A DNA stretch of 11,479 bases, taken from contig JBQCIO010000096.1 of assembly GCA_051953655.1 (NCBI GenBank), forward strand, positions 1-11,479, given 5' to 3'. Position 1 is the stretch's first letter. Each line of letters opens with the position of its first letter. Below are positions 1-7,000 of this stretch, in pieces. The translations under genes and the position numbers were made by a program. A model generated the notes under the pieces. It worked only from the letters and a program-made list of their open reading frames with translations. It did no database searches and was not told the DNA's origin. Source of the stretch: JBQCHF01 sp051953655 (lineage in GTDB: Bacteria > Actinomycetota > Actinomycetes > Motilibacterales > Motilibacteraceae).

Positions 1-75
1 TATTTTTTGTGGGTGCCGCGGCCGGCTTGGGGGCGGTGTTCGCCCTGCGCGGCCCTGTTCGCGCGCGGGGGCAGC
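1..75. other. Non-matching segment at the left edge (possible contig end or junction)
   Basis: On the minus strand the glycosylase frame stays open here, but it encodes a low-complexity, Arg/Pro/Gly-rich tail ending in THKK. The family's H2TH-domain sequence (typically xALLDQRxLAGIGN) is expected at this point. I translated all three minus frames and none gives it. The segment begins with a run of six T, which is unusual in this base composition. On the plus strand one frame reads FFVGAAAGLGAVFALRGPV, like a membrane segment with a basic end. The segment could therefore come from another place through misassembly, a chimeric read or a real rearrangement. Confidence 0.5.
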
Positions 76-506
76 GCGGCCAGCCGGCGAATCGCCTCGT
101 CCGGGTCCCAGTCCGGGCCGAGCAGGTCCGGGCCCAGGTGGCCGACCGCCCGGTCCTCGTCCGCGGTGGGCAGCAGCTCGACCACCGGCAGCCGGTAGCC
201 GACGGCCTGCCACTGCGGGTTCTCCAGCAGCACCCGCACCTGCCAGTCGGGGCCGCCGCGGCGCCGCTCGCCCTGGCGGTAGAGGTGCCAGGAGCCGTCC
301 ATCCGGAAGTGCGTGTGCAGGGTGGCGCCGCCCTCGACCCGGGTCAGCAGGTGCTTGCCGCGGGAGACGACCTGCTCGACGGCGCGGCCGGTGAGGTCGA
401 CGGTGGCCAGCTGCGGCACCCGGAAGTCGGTGGTGGTCAGCACCTGCCCGGCCAGCGCGTCGTCCATCCGGCGGCCGGCCAACCAGACGGTGTCTCCCTC
501 GGGCAC
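1..506 (-). CDS. nei2: Nei2-type DNA glycosylase/AP lyase, N-terminal part only
   Basis: Fpg/Nei-family base-excision repair enzyme: it removes oxidised bases and cleaves the abasic site. Read from a GTG at 506, the protein begins MPEGDTVW, which gives the family's catalytic Pro2 and Glu3. A conserved lysine follows at residue 51 in SRGKHLL, then LHTHFRMDGSWHLY around residues 60-75, and GPDLLGPDWDPDEAIRRL near residues 125-141. The DIRVPxxATVDLTG-like stretch at residues 27-40 (here DFRVPQLATVDLTG) resembles mycobacterial Nei2 rather than Nei1 or Fpg. Only about 168 codons lie in the window. The family usually has about 255-270 residues, so the H2TH domain and zinc finger are absent. After about residue 145 the translation no longer resembles the family in any frame (see the entry for bases 1-75). 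No strong Shine-Dalgarno precedes the GTG. The start is chosen because residue 2 must be the catalytic proline. It lies 73 bp downstream of the methyltransferase on the same strand. Confidence 0.88.
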   Translation of the reverse strand, partial: MPEGDTVWLAGRRMDDALAGQVLTTTDFRVPQLATVDLTGRAVEQVVSRGKHLLTRVEGGATLHTHFRMDGSWHLYRQGERRRGGPDWQVRVLLENPQWQAVGYRLPVVELLPTADEDRAVGHLGPDLLGPDWDPDEAIRRLAALPPRANRAAQGEHRPQAGRGTHKK

Positions 507-579
507 CGGTCCATCGTGCCCCCAGCGTGCCGCCGGACGCGCGACGAGGTCGCGCGACGGGCGTCGACCGAGCGGCGGG

Positions 580-1389
580 TCAGGCGGGGACGCGCGCGAC
601 CGCGCAGCGCGCCACCGCGCTGAGCGTGAACGCGGCCTCCGGCCGGCCGCACCGCGCGAGCAGGGCCGAGCGCAGCCGCTCGCGCTGCTCGCCGTCGAGG
701 GACAGGCAGTAGGTGCCCGCGGGTCCGACGCCGGCCAGGAAGCCGTGCCAGAGCTCGTCGAACGAGGCGTACGTGGAGGTCACGGTGAGCGTCGACTCGC
801 GCACGTCCTCCAGCCCCGCGGCGCAGAACAGCTCCGCGATCTCGCCCGGTCGCCCGTAGCGCAGCACCCGGGCCTCGTCCGGGGCGTCCGGGTCGAGGCT
901 CAGGGCGGCGTCCCAGAACCGCCGCAGCATCTGCATCCCGTTCTCGAAGTCCCACACGCAGGCGCCGACGGTGCCGCCGGGACGCACCACCCGCGCCATC
1001 TCCAGGGCGGCCCGCTCGGCCTCGGAGACGAAGTGCAGCACGAGCTGCGCCAGGGCGTGGTCGACGCTCCCGTCCTCGAAGGGGAGAGCCTCGGCGCGGC
1101 CGGCCCGCACGACCACCCCCGGGTACCGGGCCGCGCAGGCGTCGCGGAGGGACGGCGAGGGGTCGCACGCGTAGACCCGGTCGGGCCCCAGCCGGGACAC
1201 GAGGACGCCGGTGAGCGCTCCGGTGCCGCAGCCGACGTCGAGCGCGGTGTGACCGGTCCGCACCCCGGCGGCGTCGGCGAACGGCGCGGCGAGGGCGGTC
1301 GAGTAGCGGCCCATGAAGCCGTCGTACGTCGCTCCGGCGACTGCGAAGGCGCCGGCGCCCTCGGCCCGGCCCGTCGCGCTCTCGTCCAC
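580..1389 (-). CDS. Class I SAM-dependent methyltransferase (Methyltransf_11 type)
   Basis: A 269-residue soluble methyltransferase with a Rossmann fold. The SAM-binding motif I is LDVGCGTG at residues 50-57. An acidic residue ends strand beta-2 (YACDP, Asp76). A motif ALPFEDGSVDHALA follows, and VVRPGGTVGACVWDF marks the post-motif region. The N-terminal YDGFMGRYS is typical of a large group of uncharacterised UbiE-like methyltransferases, so the substrate cannot be named. The frame is open upstream to an ATG at 1446, but a GTG at 1389 is preferred. It has a perfect GGAGG six bases upstream (1396-1400), and the extra 19 residues of the longer form are basic and low in complexity. The gene runs divergently from the succinate-semialdehyde dehydrogenase across a 156-bp gap, and the glycosylase gene follows 73 bp downstream. 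It has no evident functional tie to either. Confidence 0.9.
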   Translation of the reverse strand: MDESATGRAEGAGAFAVAGATYDGFMGRYSTALAAPFADAAGVRTGHTALDVGCGTGALTGVLVSRLGPDRVYACDPSPSLRDACAARYPGVVVRAGRAEALPFEDGSVDHALAQLVLHFVSEAERAALEMARVVRPGGTVGACVWDFENGMQMLRRFWDAALSLDPDAPDEARVLRYGRPGEIAELFCAAGLEDVRESTLTVTSTYASFDELWHGFLAGVGPAGTYCLSLDGEQRERLRSALLARCGRPEAAFTLSAVARCAVARVPA

Positions 1390-1395
1390 CGCGCC

Positions 1396-1400
1396 CCTCC
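1396..1400 (-). promoter_or_regulatory. Shine-Dalgarno that sets the methyltransferase start
   Basis: CCTCC on the plus strand reads GGAGG on the minus strand, six bases before the GTG at 1389. No comparable site precedes the ATG at 1446, so the shorter protein is favoured. Confidence 0.75.
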
Positions 1401-1483
1401 GCCCTCCCCGTGCGGCGGAGGCTACGCGTCCCGGGAGCGCCTGCACAGGGAGCGGAGGGGTCGACGTCGACGGCCCGGACCGC

Positions 1484-1530
1484 GATGCTCAGCAGGCATC
1501 CGGTGCGGGGATACCCGGTGTCCGACCGGG
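1484..1530. promoter_or_regulatory. Two short dyads in the divergent intergenic region (possible operators)
   Basis: In the gap between the methyltransferase and the dehydrogenase there are two inverted repeats with the same geometry: GATGC-N7-GCATC at 1484-1500 and CCCGG-N7-CCGGG at 1514-1530. Their centres are 30 bp apart, about three helical turns. Short dyads are common by chance in GC-rich DNA, so this is only a candidate binding region. I could not place a convincing -35/-10 pair for either gene. Confidence 0.25.
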
Positions 1531-1545
1531 GGTAGGGGGACGACC

Positions 1546-3030
1546 GTGACGACCGAGAACCTGAGCACCCTGTCCGATCGAGAGCGCCGCGTGGTCGACG
1601 CCGTGCCCACCGGCGTCCTCGTCGGCGGCTCCTGGCGCGACCCGGCCGGCGGCGGGACCTTCGACGTCGAGGACCCGAGCACCGGACAGGTGCTGGCGCA
1701 GGTCGCCGACGGCGGCGCGGACGACGCCACCGCCGCCCTGGACACCTGCGTGAAGGTGCAGGACGAGTGGGCCGCCACCCCACCGCGCAAGCGCAGCGAC
1801 ATCCTGCGCCGCGCCTTCGAGCTGATGGTCGAGCGGGCCGACGACCTCGCCCTGCTCATGACCCTCGAGATGGGCAAGCCGCTGGCCGAGAGCCGCGCCG
1901 AGGTCACCTACGCCGCCGAGTTCTTCCGCTGGTTCTCCGAGCAGGCGGTCCGCATCGACGGCCGGTTCTCCCGCGACCCTGCCGGCAGCGGGCGGCTGAT
2001 CACCATGAAGCAGCCGGTCGGCCCGGTCCTGCTCATCACCCCGTGGAACTTCCCGCTGGCCATGGGCACGCGCAAGATCGGCCCTGCGGTGGCCGCCGGC
2101 TGCAGCATGGTCGTGAAGCCGGCGCAGCTCACCCCGCTGTCGATGCTCGCGCTGGCCGACCTGCTGCGCGAGGCCGGCCTGCCCGACGGGGTGCTCAACG
2201 TCGTGCCGTCCTCGAGCGCGTCCACGACGGTCGCGCCGCTCATGGCCGACCCTCGGCTGCGGAAGGTCTCCTTCACCGGCTCGACCGAGGTGGGGCAGAA
2301 GCTGGTCGAGCAGTCGGCGCAGTCGCTGCTGCGGGTGTCGATGGAGCTCGGCGGCAACGCCCCGTTCCTCGTGTTCGAGGACGCCGACCTCGACGCGGCG
2401 GTGGAGGGCGCTGTGATCGCCAAGATGCGCAACATGGGCGAGTCCTGCGTGGCCGCCAACCGGTTCCACGTGCAGGCCTCGGTGGCCGACGAGTTCGCCC
2501 GCCGGCTGGCCGAGCGGATGGGCGGCATGAAGGTCGGCCGCGGGACCGACGACGGCGTGCAGGTCGGCCCGCTCATCAGCTCCGACGAGCGGGACAAGGT
2601 GCTCGCCCTGGTCGAGGAAGCCGCCTCCTCCGGGGCGAAGGTGCTCACCGGTGGCGGCAGGCCCGACGGGGCCGGCTGGTTCGTCCAGCCCACCGTCCTC
2701 TCCGACGTGCCGTCGGACGCGAAGCTGCTGCAGCAGGAGATCTTCGGCCCGGTCGCGCCGGTGGCCACGTTCGACACCGAGGACGAGGCGATCGCGCTGG
2801 CCAACGGCTCGGAGTTCGGGCTGGTGGCCTACGTCTTCACTGAGTCCCTGCGCCGCGGCCTGCGGGTCTCCGAGCGGCTGCAGACCGGCATGGTCGGGCT
2901 CAACCGCGGCATGGTCTCCAACGCCGCGGCGCCGTTCGGTGGCGTGAAGATGTCCGGCTACGGCCGCGAGGGCGGCGTCGAGGGCATCGAGGAGTACCTG
3001 TCGGTCAAGTACGTCGCGGTCGATCTGTAA
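1546..3030 (+). CDS. gabD: NAD(P)-dependent succinate-semialdehyde dehydrogenase
   Basis: A 494-residue aldehyde dehydrogenase of the usual length. It oxidises succinate semialdehyde to succinate, the last step of GABA and related degradation into the TCA cycle. The N-terminal region (GVLVGGSWRDPAGGGTFDVEDPSTGQ) opens the ALDH fold. The cofactor and oxyanion segment is LLITPWNFPLAMGTRKIGP, followed by VVKPAQLTPLS and the GSTEVG turn (FTGSTEVGQKL). The general base Glu267 is in MELGGNAPF and the catalytic Cys301 in MGESCVAANRF. Their spacing of 34 matches the family. The GTG at 1546 has a GGGGGA six bases ahead; the longer open frame upstream is not homologous. Many SSADHs have a second cysteine in CVC, which forms a redox switch in the human enzyme. 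Here it is alanine. No aminotransferase, transporter or regulator for GABA is nearby, so a related semialdehyde is possible. Confidence 0.9.
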   Translation: MTTENLSTLSDRERRVVDAVPTGVLVGGSWRDPAGGGTFDVEDPSTGQVLAQVADGGADDATAALDTCVKVQDEWAATPPRKRSDILRRAFELMVERADDLALLMTLEMGKPLAESRAEVTYAAEFFRWFSEQAVRIDGRFSRDPAGSGRLITMKQPVGPVLLITPWNFPLAMGTRKIGPAVAAGCSMVVKPAQLTPLSMLALADLLREAGLPDGVLNVVPSSSASTTVAPLMADPRLRKVSFTGSTEVGQKLVEQSAQSLLRVSMELGGNAPFLVFEDADLDAAVEGAVIAKMRNMGESCVAANRFHVQASVADEFARRLAERMGGMKVGRGTDDGVQVGPLISSDERDKVLALVEEAASSGAKVLTGGGRPDGAGWFVQPTVLSDVPSDAKLLQQEIFGPVAPVATFDTEDEAIALANGSEFGLVAYVFTESLRRGLRVSERLQTGMVGLNRGMVSNAAAPFGGVKMSGYGREGGVEGIEEYLSVKYVAVDL

Positions 3031-3051
3031 CCCTCCGGCGGGGGCGGTGCG

Positions 3052-3150
3052 GTGGACCCGAACGACCCGCGGGTGCGGATCGCCTGGGCGGTGCTGGTCA
3101 GCCTGGTGGTGCTGACCAGCGCCGCGCTCTGGGCGGCACGGGTGCTCTGA
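3052..3150 (+). CDS. Small single-pass membrane peptide (32 aa), hypothetical
   Basis: A GTG at 3052 opens a 32-residue ORF ending in TGA at 3148-3150. It has a short charged head (MDPNDPRVRIAW) and a continuous hydrophobic stretch of about 17-20 residues (AVLVSLVVLTSAALWAA), and it ends in RVL. This is the layout of a single transmembrane peptide. The start lies 21 bp after the dehydrogenase stop, with only a G-rich, weak ribosome-binding site before it. The ORF is in the same frame as the slipin gene downstream. The stop at 3148 and an Arg-rich untranslated-looking stretch of 108 bp separate the two. It is too short for most gene callers. I do not recognise a family. It may be a free-standing small protein or a relic or partner of the membrane anchor missing from the slipin. 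Confidence 0.5.
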   Translation: MDPNDPRVRIAWAVLVSLVVLTSAALWAARVL

Positions 3151-3258
3151 GCAGCCGCGAGGACGTCGGTCCCTCGCGCCGGGCGCCCGTCGCGGCGACG
3201 GTGGGGACGGCGGGCGGCGACTGCCGGTCCGCCGTGCGCGCGCGAGGGGGCGAGGGAC

Positions 3259-4017
3259 GTGCCCAATCTCGGCATCGCCGTGGTGCGCCAGTACGAGCGC
3301 GGGGTGGTGTTCCGGTGGGGCCGGCTGCGCGGTGTCCGCGAGCCGGGGCTGCGGCTGATGATTCCGCTGGTGGACAACATGAGGAAGGTGAGCCTGCGGA
3401 CGGTCACCATGCCGATCCCGTCGCAGGAGGTCATCACCCGCGACAACGTCTCGATCGGTGTCGCAGCCGTCGCGTACTACCGGCGCGTCGACCCGGTGCG
3501 GTCGATCCTGTCGGTGGAGAGCGTGGACTCGGCCATCCACGAGATCGCGCAGACGACCGTGCGCAACGTGGTCGGCCGCTCGTCGCTGGACCAGGTGCTG
3601 GCCGAGACCGAGTCGCTCAACGAGACCATCCAGCGCCTGCTCGAGCGCACCACCGAGCAGTGGGGCTCGCAGGTGGAGCGGGTGGAGCTCAAGGACATCT
3701 CGCTGCCGCAGGCGATGCAGCGGGCGATGGCCCGCGAGGCCGAGGCCGAGCGGGAGAAGCGCGCGAAGATCATCGCCGCCGAGGGCGAGGCGCTGAGCGC
3801 CGGCCGGCTGGCCGACGCCGCCGACGTCATCCGCGACCACCCGGTGGCTCTGCAGCTGCGCAACCTCCAGGTGCTCGCGGAGATCGCCATCGAGAAGAAC
3901 TCGACCATCGTCTTCCCTGCCCAGTTCCTCGACTCCGCCCGCGCCGTGGCCGACTTCCTCGAGCGCGAGCAGGAGCCCGAGCACCATCCGGGGCCCCTGG
4001 ACGTCGTCCTCCCCTGA
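3259..4017 (+). CDS. SPFH/Band 7 slipin (stomatin-like) protein without N-terminal membrane anchor
   Basis: A 252-residue stomatin/prohibitin-family protein; relatives assemble on membranes and organise microdomains or modulate proteases. The conserved slipin start VRQYERGVVFRWGRL is at residues 9-23. It is followed by REPGLRLMIPLVDNM, the SPFH core with ITRDNVSIGVAAVAYYRR, and a coiled-coil helix near residues 150-190 (AMAREAEAEREKRAKIIAAEGE). The C-terminal tail is short (EHHPGPLDVVLP). Most slipins have a 20-25 residue membrane hairpin just before the YERGV motif. Here only eight residues precede VRQYERG, and the in-frame sequence upstream is Arg/Ala-rich, not hydrophobic. The GTG at 3259 has GAGG (3252-3255) just ahead. 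The slipin NfeD partner gene is not in the window. The gene converges on lhr with a 32-bp gap. Confidence 0.9.
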   Translation: MPNLGIAVVRQYERGVVFRWGRLRGVREPGLRLMIPLVDNMRKVSLRTVTMPIPSQEVITRDNVSIGVAAVAYYRRVDPVRSILSVESVDSAIHEIAQTTVRNVVGRSSLDQVLAETESLNETIQRLLERTTEQWGSQVERVELKDISLPQAMQRAMAREAEAEREKRAKIIAAEGEALSAGRLADAADVIRDHPVALQLRNLQVLAEIAIEKNSTIVFPAQFLDSARAVADFLEREQEPEHHPGPLDVVLP

Positions 4018-4049
4018 GCCCCCGACCAGCAGGAGGATGAGGGAACGGG
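4018..4049. other. Convergent gap between slipin and lhr, no terminator visible
   Basis: Only 32 bases separate the two stop codons. I see no hairpin followed by T residues. Transcripts from both sides probably overlap here unless termination is Rho-dependent. Confidence 0.5.
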
Positions 4050-7000
4050 TCAGGCGCGCAGGCGCAGGCCGCGCGGGGTGGCGTGGAAGCCGGCGGTCTC
4101 CAGGGCCGCGGCGACCGGGCCGGCCGCGCGGGGGTCGAGGACGCCGACGCCGTCGGCGCGCTCGACGGTGAGCCGGCCCAGGGCGCCGTCGCGCACGGCC
4201 AGGGCCAGGGCGTCGGCGGCGGGCTGGAGCAGGTCGGGCTCGTCGTGCCAGGTGAGCAGCGACTTGCCGCCGCGCTCGACGTAGAGGACGAGCTCGCCGT
4301 CGTGCAGGACCACCAGGGCGCCGGCCTTGCGGCCGGGCCTGTGCCCGCTCGCGTCCTCACCTCGCACCGGCCAGGACAGGGCTGCGCCGTAGGGGTTGGC
4401 CGGGTCGGTGGCCGCGAGGACCACGGTGCGCTGGTCGGCCGCCGTCTCCCGGCGCCCCCTGGACCGGGTGAGGCCGCCCGGCAGCGGAGCGTCGGCCCAG
4501 GCTGCCACCGGGACAGTTCCGTGAGCAGAGGCGCCCCACGGGTCGGACTGCTGAGCCGCCCGCTCGGCCGCGCTGGCCAGGGCCCGCATGCGGTCCACCG
4601 CCCCCGACGTCGAGAACTGCGCCGCCCCCAGGCCCTCGACGAAGTAGCCGCGCCGGGCGCGGCCGGTCTCCTCGAAGGCGGCCAGCACGCGGTAGGCCGC
4701 GGCGAAGCCGCCGGGCACGCCCTCGGCCACCACCGCGCCGCGGGTGACGACCCCGTGCCGCTCCAGCAGCGTCTCGGCCACCGCGTGGGCGCGGCGGGTG
4801 GGGTCGGGGTCGCGCTCGGGCAGGACCGACCAGCGCCCGGCGACGGTGGGCGGCCCCTTGCGGCTGGGCAGCGCCGGCCGGCCGGGGCGGGCGTAGCGCC
4901 CGCGCGGCGCGCGCCGGGCCGGGGCCCGGTGGGTGGTGCGGCCGCCGCCGAGCAGGGTGCGCAGCGGCAGCAGCGTGTCGTTGGTGATCCGGCCGGACCA
5001 CACCAGGTCCCACAGCGCGGTGACCAGCGCGTCGTCGTCGTTCTGGCCGGACAGGGCGTGCACCTGGTCGGCGAGCTGGCGGAAGAACCAGGCGCCGCCG
5101 GCGGCCAGCACGTCGAGCACCGCCTCGTGCAGCGGCGACGTCGGCGCGTCGGGGTCCAGCGGGGGAAGCAGCACCGGCGCGAGGTCGGCCGGGGCCAGCG
5201 ACACCCAACCGTCGTTGCCGGGCAGGGACCCGTGCCCGGCCCAGACCACCTCGCCGCTGGCGGTGAGCTCGTCGAGCAGCGCAGGGGAGTAGTCGGCCAC
5301 CCGGGCCGGCAGCACCAGCCGCTCCAGCGCCGAGGCCGGCACCGGCACCCCGGCCAGCTGCTCGACGACGCGGAGCAGGCCGTCCGCCCCGCGCAGCCCG
5401 GACCCCACCTGCTGCCACACCGGCAGGAACCGGGCCAGCGCCGCCGGCGGCACCGGCTCGACCTCCTTGCGCAGCGCGGCCAGCGAGCGGCGGCGGATGG
5501 TGCGCAGCACCTCGGCGTCGCACAGCTCGGTTCCGCTGCCGCCGGGCCGGAACTCGCCCTCGAGCACCCGTCGCGCAGCGGCCAGCCGGGCCAGCGCCTC
5601 GGCCACCACGGCGACGCCCAGCCCGAGCCGCGCGGCGACGTCGGGAGGGGTGAACGGGCCGTGGGTGCGGGCGTAGCGGGCCACCAGGTCGCCCAGCGGG
5701 TCGCGCACCGGCTCGAGGAAGGCCTCCGGCACGCCGACCGGGAGCGGCGTGCCGAGCGCGTCGCGCAGCCGGCCGGCGTCCTCGACGGCGGCCCAGCGCT
5801 CCTCGCCGGCCATCCGGACCCGGATCAGCCGACGCGTCCCCTCCAGCTCGGCCAGCCAGTCGGGTACGGCGTCGGGCTCGGTGCTGCGCGCGGCGACCTC
5901 GGCGGTGCTGAGCGGGCCGAGCAGGCGCAGCAGGTCGGCCACCCCCTCGGCGTCGCGGGCCTTCCGGTCCGCGGCGAGACGCTGCAGCTCGCGCTCGACC
6001 TGCTCCAGCGCACCCGGGTCGAGCAGCTCGCGCAGCTCGGCCCGGCCGAGCAGCTCGGCCAGCAGCGTGGTGTCCAGCGCGAGCGCCTGGGCTCGGCGCT
6101 CGGCCAGCGGGCTGTCGCCCTCGTACATGAACTGGGCGACGTAGCCGAACATCAGCGAGCGGGCGAACGGCGAGGGCACCTCGGTCTGCACCTCGACCAG
6201 CCGCACCGCGCGGGACTCGACGTCGCGCATCAGCTGCACCAGACCCGGGACGTCGAAGACGTCCTGCAGGCACTCGCGCATCGTCTCCAGCACCACCGGG
6301 AACGAGCCGTACTGGCTGGCCACCGACAGCAGCTGCGCCGAGCGCTGGCGCTGCTGCCACAGCGGCTGGCGCCGCCCGGGGTTGCGGCGGGGGAGCAGCA
6401 GCGCGCGTGCGGCGCACTCGCGGAAGCGCGAGGCGAACAGCGCCGAGCCGCCCACCTCGGTCGTGACGACCGGCTCGACCTCGTCGGCGGCCAGCACCGC
6501 GAGGTCGCCGGGCGGGTCCTCGTCGGTGTCGGGCAGGCGCAGCACGATGCCGTCGTCGGAGTGCATGGCCTGCACGTCGACCCCGAACCGCTCGCGCAGC
6601 CGCGCGGCCACCGCCAGCGCCCATGGCGCGTGCACCTGCGCCCCGAACGGGGAGTGCACCGCCACCCGCCAGTCGCCGAGCTCGTCGCGGAACCGCTCGA
6701 CGACGACGGTGCGGTCGTCGGGCAGGTGGCCGGTGGCCTGCTGCTGCTCGGCGAGGTAGGCGAGCAGGTTGTCCGCGGCCCACTCGTCCAGCCCGGCCTC
6801 GAGCACGCGCGCCCGGGCGGCGTCGGCCGGCAGCGCGGCGATCTCGCGGACGAACGCGCCGATCGCCTTGCCCAGCTCGTAGGGCCGGCCCAGGGCGTCG
6901 CCGTGCCAGAACGGCAGCTTGCCCGGCTGTCCCGGCGCGGGGGAGACCAGCACCCGGTCGTGGGTGATGTCCTCGATCCGCCAGGAGGTGGAGCCGAGCA

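Noticed and set aside
548..569. Hairpin GGTCG/CGACC between methyltransferase and nei2 as a terminator
   Set aside because: The stem is only five pairs with a 12-base loop, several alternative pairings exist, and no T tract follows.
1460..1471. Palindrome GTCGACGTCGAC as an operator
   Set aside because: Such self-complementary GTCGAC runs are common in GC-rich actinobacterial DNA, and nothing else supports regulation there.
1505..1520. A sigma-B-like GGGTAT on the minus strand in the methyltransferase upstream region
   Set aside because: No GTTT-type -35 element lies at the needed distance, and the site is over 120 bp from the start codon.
313..3030. Long plus-strand open frame reading into the dehydrogenase (about 905 codons)
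   Set aside because: The part before 1546 is Arg/Gly/Pro-rich shadow sequence opposite the glycosylase and methyltransferase; homology starts only at the dehydrogenase.
1489..3987. Long minus-strand open frame across the dehydrogenase and slipin genes
   Set aside because: The translation is His/Arg/Gly-rich with no recognisable domain. It is the antisense shadow of two clear plus-strand genes.
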